DNA of 64,000 nt, taken from Typhlomys cinereus. Lineage: Eukaryota > Chordata > Mammalia > Rodentia > Platacanthomyidae. Each line of letters starts with the position of its first letter. Position 1 is the stretch's first letter. Positions 58,591-64,000 of this stretch are shown piece by piece. The position numbers and the translations under genes were made by a program. The notes under the pieces were generated by a model, which had not been told where the DNA came from, made no database searches, and saw nothing but the letters and a program-made list of their open reading frames with translations. The stretch is taken from NCBI GenBank assembly GCA_023101885.1, contig JALPQD010000087.1, forward strand, positions 3,953,951 through 4,017,950. Direction: 5' to 3'.

Positions 58591-59404
58591 AGTTTTGTTT
58601 TGAGAGCATGGCTACTAATAAGTGTCCTCCATATTTTCCAAATAAACCCCTGGTCATCATTGAGGTGAGAAATAAGCATTAGGTACTCTTTGCATTGTGA
58701 GGCAAGAAAGAGAATAAATAGTCCAGGAAACAGAAGATGGATTGGGAAGAGAGGAGTTGAGACAAAGAGGCATTGCTGAGGTACAAGCCTGCAGAGCTCA
58801 GAAGTTACACGCGAGCACTAAAGCAGTTAATCGTTAAGCATCTGGCCACAGGACAATGGGTGTCATCTACTAAGAGACACCCCCCCCTCATGACAGAATC
58901 AGGCCTCGGACACATGGAATCATCGGGAGTAAAAGGAAGTTTGTTGATGAAGAGGGAAAAACCATGAAGAGCAATTTTAACGTGAACAGGTGAACATGCA
59001 TTTGTGACACAATTTTTCAATCCAGGTGGAGAGGTGGTGGCAGTGACCTGGGGTTTGGAACTAGCGTCCTGCTGAAGACTAACTTCAGCAGTCCATTTCA
59101 GAACAGGTAGAGAACTATTTCATTACAGATCATTAGGCAAACAGAAGCTAACCTAATGCATTCAGCACGTGTTTTCACTGATGTTAACCACCCAAAGGGC
59201 CGGCACAGCTGGAAGGAGAAGGCATCTTAGTCTTTAAACAACCACAGAGCTGCTTCGCTCAAATAACAATGACTAGCCACTGTTCTAGAAAATTCCTGGG
59301 CAGGCTAAGGTAGTACCTGATTGATGTACTTCCCAGGCTGTAACCTGATGGTTTAATTAAATACTTTAGAAAGTGAATTAGTTAAATACTTAAGAGCTTG
59401 ATCT
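58591..59404. other. Unique DNA, no gene seen
   Basis: No repeat or gene recognised. Confidence 0.4.
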
Positions 59405-59590
59405 TCAGAAATGGAAAAAGTGGAGAGGGAGCCATAGGAGGGTAAGAAGAGAGGTGAAGGAGGAGGAGGAAGGAGGGGGAGGAGTACAAAGGAAAGGAAA
59501 CAGAATTGAGGAGGCTCTTAGAGGGAAAAAAAGAGGAGCAAGAGGGTTGGGCAGGCTAAGGGAGCAAGTAGGAAGGAGGATGAAGAAGGT
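59405..59590. repeat. Purine-rich (GGA/GAA) tract
   Basis: About 185 bases dominated by GGAGGA, GGAAGG and AAGAGG words; a 96-codon - strand frame (59405-59695) reflects this bias. Confidence 0.8.
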
Positions 59591-59654
59591 CAAAGTATAA
59601 TGACATTGATGAATAAAAATGTTGAAATGAGAATCAATGATCTCGGTAGTTACA

Positions 59655-59689
59655 GTAATAATAGTAATAATAATAATAATAATAAATAG
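59655..59689. repeat. (AAT)n microsatellite
   Basis: AATAATAG followed by about eight AAT units. Confidence 0.93.
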
Positions 59690-60651
59690 TAACATAGGTT
59701 TTCATTCCAATTCTGCTGATTTTTGGTAACGATTTTTTTTCCTAAGCTAGAGTGAATTCTCATATTTGCTTTCACACTAGATAAGAAGATAAGACACATA
59801 CCTCAAATCTGATACATAATAAACACTTAAGCAATGATAGTTATTCCTGTGGAAACTAGCTCAGTGATCTCACATGAGACACTTCTGTGATTCCACACTG
59901 GACTTGAGAAATATTCTAATCTTCCTTCATTTTCTTTGTGCCCAAATCCCACATAAGACCCCTCAGTCTCAGATCCGACCAGCCTTTGTCTCCATGCACC
60001 ACGCTTCTTTTGCTTTAGTACAATGAACTCTTTCTCACTTCCTGTCTTAAAGAGTTTTCTTCACAGACCAGTTGCCTCCCATTATTGCAGGGACCTCACC
60101 CACCTCTCACCACATGTCAGTGCTTATCTCTTGCCCACACTCAGGTCCAGATTTCCCTGCCACAGCCCCTGTCTGTGGCAACACACTGTGGTTCTTCACA
60201 GTCACCAATTTGTAAAAGAGTGTAATATCTCATAGCAGATTATCTTTTTGATCCGTAGCTCTTTTAGACTCTGAGAAGTTTAGCACTCTGTTGTCTTGCT
60301 CTAAGCACAATACCAGGCGTATTGCAAGCTTTCCCGCAAGATAGCCACACTCCAAGCCAAGTGACCCAGCCATTGATGAGTATCAATCAGTTCTGACTTT
60401 AGTTAGTTCTAATTTCATGGCCCGAAAGAGAACATTCTCCCATTTCTACACAGATTATGCAAGCTAAGAAAAAAATGATAATTTTATTGTGTTTCAGATA
60501 AATTACCCTCTGAACATCCAATTATTAAGACTTTGGGTAATGTTGCTTTGGTGAATTTCATTAATAATGTCAATTATATTACCCTATTGCTCCCAAAATG
60601 CTTTTTAATTTTTAATCTCTTTTTAGCTTAATAGTTTCCTGCTCAACTATG
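59690..60651. other. Unique DNA, no gene seen
   Basis: Possible L2-type words at 60265-60335 (AGACTCTGAGAAG, CTCTGTTGTCTTGC, CACAATACCAGGCG) are too diverged to call. 60480-60620 is AT-rich with ATTAATAATG and TTAATTTTTAAT and is repeat-free. Confidence 0.35.
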
Positions 60652-60895
60652 TATACTGTATGTATTTATGTATGTATGTGAATGTGAGTATGTATGAGTT
60701 GTGTTTATATATATGTATGTGCAGGTATGTGTGTGTATGAGTAGGTGTATGGATATTTGTATGTATGTATATTGTATGTGTGCATATGTGTACATATTTG
60801 TATATGTATGTGTATGTGAGTGGGTATATGTTTATATGTATATGTATATGTGAGTAGATGAATGTGTATATGTGTGCATATATATGTATCTGTGT
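60652..60895. repeat. Degenerate TATG/TGTA tract
   Basis: About 240 bases of TATGTA, TGTG and ATAT words without a clean unit. The Thr/His/Ile-rich - strand frame (60647-60985) is an artefact of it. Confidence 0.93.
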
Positions 60896-61682
60896 TTCAG
60901 AACACAGTTTTTGGCTTTTAACTAGACTACTGAATGGAATATATAAGAACATTACAAGTGCAGAGACAGAAAATAGGCAGTACATGGGACAAAATATGAT
61001 GTGGAGAAAACCGTGTACTCTGTGGTTACCCTCTGAGAGCAGTGGAGAAGCTGATCTTGGTGGTACATAGAGTCAAAGATTGCCTCTGAAACATTTTATT
61101 CCCTAAAAGTGTCTTTGGCAATCATTGCTAAATATTGAGGTTTTGATAGCCTTGGATTATGTGTATGTAGTTAAACAGTTTAGTATTCCCTACACTTTTC
61201 ATATTCATTAAAGATTACCTAATATAAAATGGAACAAAGGTTAACAACATAAAATGGATTAATGTTACAATAAAGCCAGAATCTTCTTTTATGCCATTAA
61301 ATATTAAAGTATTGAAACACAACTACTAAATATTTTATGAAGAAATGCATTGTCTAAGTTCAAATTGTATCATTTGGAGGGGGACACTTGGCTTCTAGAG
61401 GAAATGTCCATGACCTCTGATGGAATGTGCCGTGTGTCAATCAATGATGTTCTCACCACTGATCCTACTACACGTGCAACTGACTTGCTCTTATGAGCGC
61501 AGCCAACTCACACTGTGCAGAAACCTGTGCTGATGAGCTGAAACAAGCAACTATGCACAGAATCAGAAGAATTCAGTTCCTCCAGATTAATAGGGCGTGT
61601 TCCTTCAACGTAATCTCAGACATGCTGCTAGTCTATGTCTTCTCAACCTTGCCTCTATCCCAGAGCTGAACCACTCCCTTCC
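60896..61682. other. Unique AT-rich DNA, no gene seen
   Basis: No repeat or gene recognised. Confidence 0.4.
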
Positions 61683-61876
61683 CATGATGGCTGACCTCTT
61701 TTCTCCTCCTTTCTCATGATATATAATGGCGGGCCTCTTCCTTTCCATGATGGTGGAACTCTTCCCTCCTCCCTTCCCATGATGTATGATGGCGAGCCTC
61801 TTCCCTTTTCCTTTGCCATGATAGTGGGCTTCTTCCCTCTTCCCTTCCATGATGGCAGACCTCTTTCCTCTTCCCC
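61683..61876. repeat. 32-bp minisatellite, six units
   Basis: The word CATGAT recurs at 61683, 61715, 61746, 61778, 61817 and 61848, giving spacings of 32, 31, 32, 39 and 31. Each unit continues with a G-rich word (GGCTGACC, GGTGGAAC, GGCAGACC) and a CTCTTCCCTCTTCCC-type pyrimidine stretch. Two units carry an inserted ATATAATGGCGG/GTATGATGGCGA variant resembling YY1 cores. Confidence 0.9.
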
Positions 61877-62904
61877 AGCTTCAGATTAATGACCACTCAC
61901 ATGTCAATATTCCTTACAGAGTTCATCGGTGATTCAGAATGTTAAATTTTCTTTTGATAAAGATAGGATTTTAAGACTTGTGGCCACTGCTCTCAAAAAG
62001 CATTTTTCACTCATGTCAGTGACTTAGTTTTCTGTCGTATCAATGAGGCTTCTTATGTGAGTCACTTAGCAATGGCCTGTGTCTGTTTACCACTAGCATT
62101 TTAAATAAGAGAACTGTGGCCCATTTCTACTACATAATGTAATGGCAATGCTTTGATTCAAATACAAAACTTCTAGTATTCAGTCATCCAAGATTTTCTT
62201 ACAGCAGATATCTCCCTCCCAGGTCAGGGAAGACCAACTGCCACGTTAGTCAGCTCAGAGTTGAGATTACAAAGCTACTATAACACATCATTATACAGAC
62301 AAGATAACCTAAGACACATCTTTTCATCTTTTATAAGTCACGTATTTTTGTCATGTCATCCTTTAGATCTTTACATTTGTATTATAAATATTTAACAAAG
62401 CTTAATTAAATACAGATGTTGCATAAACTTAGCTCGGAAATAAAAGCTTCTGGGAACTCTACTGTCGCTAAGACATCTTCCCTGACAGTATTCGTGGGTA
62501 TGTCATTAGCATTTTTCACATGAACATTTATACTGGAAAAGATGCTCGATAATCTCCAGGCGGGTTTCTTTGCATCACACGTCCAGGGTGTAGCCACGTG
62601 TCTGTGTGCTGTCCGCCTCTCTGCTTTCAAGATCTGCCATGTTTTCGCCATGTCACCCATTTCATAGCCTCACATCTTGAGTCACTTTTTTGAAGTGATC
62701 TGCATGAAGCTTTCTTAGCCATCTCTCTTCAGGCACCCTTGGCGAGGTGTATATAGATTAAAATGCAGCCATGAGAAATGCTAGACATATTTCATTAAAA
62801 TGCTCTCTCAGGAAAGCCCCTGTCTTTCCTTCAACATAATGCATCTAAGCAAGTTTTGTCTTCTGAACATGAGCACCAAACGAGGTTGCATCTTGAGCTA
62901 CTTC
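61877..62904. other. Unique DNA, no gene seen
   Basis: An 84-codon - strand frame at 62406-62660 has no domain I recognise. Confidence 0.4.
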
Positions 62905-62985
62905 TAAGTTGAGAGTGTCACTCAGCAGCCAAGCAATTGTCTACTATGCAAGAGGTCCTAGATCCATCTTTCAGTACAACAAAGG
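62905..62985 (+). mobile_element. ID-like SINE fragment
   Basis: GTGTCACTCAGCAGCCAAGCAATTG (box A region) followed by CTATGCAAGAGGTCCTAGATCCATC (box B region) fits a worn ID element. Confidence 0.45.
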
Positions 62986-63357
62986 AAGAGGGGGGATGTT
63001 TCCTAACAGCTGTTTCTTTAGGCAGTATTCATTATTTTTTGTGAGTTTCCCCTCTTTGTTCTGGCCTCTTGCTAGCAGTAAAAATAGTTGAGTTTACTGT
63101 GGCTAAGTCTTTGTGGTCCTCTGGAAATGTCTGTGCAGCCTAATGTAATATAGAGACAAACTCAGAAGCAAATTCTTTGACCGGAAGTGATTTACCTGAG
63201 ACACTGTGCTTGATGTGATCTGCTCTCTATCAGGAGCCTCCTGCTCAGCCCTCTCGTGGGGGAGGGCAGTGATTCCCTTCTGTCCATCAGCCCTTTCCTG
63301 CTCACCCAATGCACTGTTTGCTGAGTGGCTCCTAATACGGGTGTCTTCTCTCCGCAG

Positions 63358-63497
63358 TGAGGGATGGCCTAGAGACTACCCAACCCACGCCGTGCCCTGG
63401 ATCTTCGCTTCCACAATTTCTACAGAATCCCACCATGGACACTGAAACAAGTACAAATGAAACACTCTCGAAGAATTTCATTATGTCTACCAGGCTG
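63358..63497 (+). CDS. Candidate internal coding exon (unrecognised gene)
   Basis: A branch-point-like CCTAATA (63331-63337) lies about 22 bases before a GTGTCTTCTCTCCGCAG acceptor. The exon ends AGGCTG/GTGAGA. Only one frame is open throughout; it enters with two bases of a split codon and leaves in phase 0, giving 46 codons (it contains MDTETSTNETLSKNFIMSTR). An internal ATG at 63435 in a CCACCATGG context could be a start instead. CpGs are locally frequent. I do not recognise the peptide. The same frame stays open past the donor into the SINE, so the frame alone is not proof. Confidence 0.3.
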
Positions 63498-63657
63498 GTG
63501 AGAATCTGTGTGTACCCCCTTTCCCAAATAACACACATCCCTTCTAAGAACTACATTCAGAACTGGGGAATTGGAGTCAATGGTGACAGACAGGCTAAAG
63601 GCTGGGGCCCATTCTCATATGCTCAAATAGGTCAACCAGATATTTCAATACATTTGG

Positions 63658-63962
63658 GAGCTGGAGAGATGGCTCAGAGCTTAAAGCCTTTGCCTAGCAA
63701 GCAAGAGCTCATGAGTTCACATTCCTGGGTCCCATGTAAAAATGCCAGGTGGATAAGGCCAGGGTCTGGAATTCTGACCTTGGAAGGTAGAGCCTGGAAA
63801 ATCCCAGAGCAGAGCAATAAGATGAAAGTTTCTAGTATCATCCTTGGGACTCCACAGGCACACATACTCAAGTACCCTTTCATGCGTGCACGAGCATGCG
63901 CACGCATACACACACACGCATGCACACACACATGCACACACACACATTCACACACAAATAAA
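63658..63962 (+). mobile_element. tRNA-derived SINE, family B
   Basis: GGAGCTGGAGAGATGGCTCAGAGC (head, box A), CTCATGAGTTCACATTCC (worn box B), GTAGAGCCTGGAAAATCCCAGAGCAGAGCAATAAGATG and ATCCTTGGGACTCCACAGGCACACA, then a CA-rich tail (63898-63956) and AAATAAA. It is the cleanest family B copy here. No target duplication is obvious. Confidence 0.88.
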
Positions 63963-64000
63963 TTTTGCTTTATCGTTCTCAGATTTGGTGGTTTTTACTA

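Noticed and set aside
63103..63309. - strand exon ending at a CTCAG/GTAAAT donor at about 63193
   Set aside because: No acceptor with a convincing pyrimidine tract on that strand, and the frame has no recognisable domain.

Overview
This is mammalian nuclear DNA, and its repeats point to a rodent. The window holds 7SL-derived B1-like elements, B1/ID composites (B4-like), tRNA-derived B2-like SINEs, rodent-type L1 3' ends with a G-rich 3' UTR, MaLR-type solo LTRs, and worn MIR and L2 pieces. The youngest SINEs begin like mouse B2 (GGCTGGAGAGRTGGCTCAG) but have bodies I do not recognise from mouse or rat. A myomorph rodent outside Mus/Rattus is my best reading; the species is not identified.

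No protein-coding gene can be established. There is no CpG island, no tRNA, rRNA or snRNA gene, no CRISPR array and no intact transposon ORF. Most long open frames are shadows of CA/GT, CT/GA or SINE sequence. The window is therefore intergenic or lies inside a large intron. Two short segments have exon-like structure on the + strand: 53070-53154 (or to 53180) and 63358-63497. Their phases are compatible, both are locally richer in CpG, and both are given at low confidence. The second sits in an open frame running from 63336 to the window end, the longest I found.

Layout. 1-4.3 kb: LTR-like repeat ends, a MIR, and an antisense L1 3' UTR next to a young SINE. 4.3-12 kb: mostly unique AT-rich DNA with an L2 piece and CA, GATA and TC microsatellites. 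12-22.6 kb: unique DNA with four SINEs and an LTR-like repeat. 22.66-23.84 kb: a 1.2 kb degenerate CA/TA/TG tract. 24-27.3 kb: a 44-bp tandem duplication, B1/ID, B4, MLT1-like LTR and LTR-like repeat. 27.3-29.7 kb: repeat-poor AT-rich DNA. 29.7-32 kb: a MaLR LTR and old antisense L1 carrying a nested B1. 32-44 kb: mixed unique DNA, a 300-bp polypyrimidine tract and two minisatellites. 44.6-47.0 kb: a 5'-inverted (twin-primed) L1 with a perfect 16-bp target duplication. 47-56 kb: an unexplained 40-bp direct repeat, MaLR/MLT1-type LTRs and two SINEs. 56-64 kb: MIR, ID-B1, a 32-bp minisatellite, the second exon candidate and a terminal SINE.

I did not find a new biological system. The best-supported items of note are the twin-primed L1, a young SINE family with three copies carrying target duplications, the 40-bp direct repeat, and the three minisatellites.
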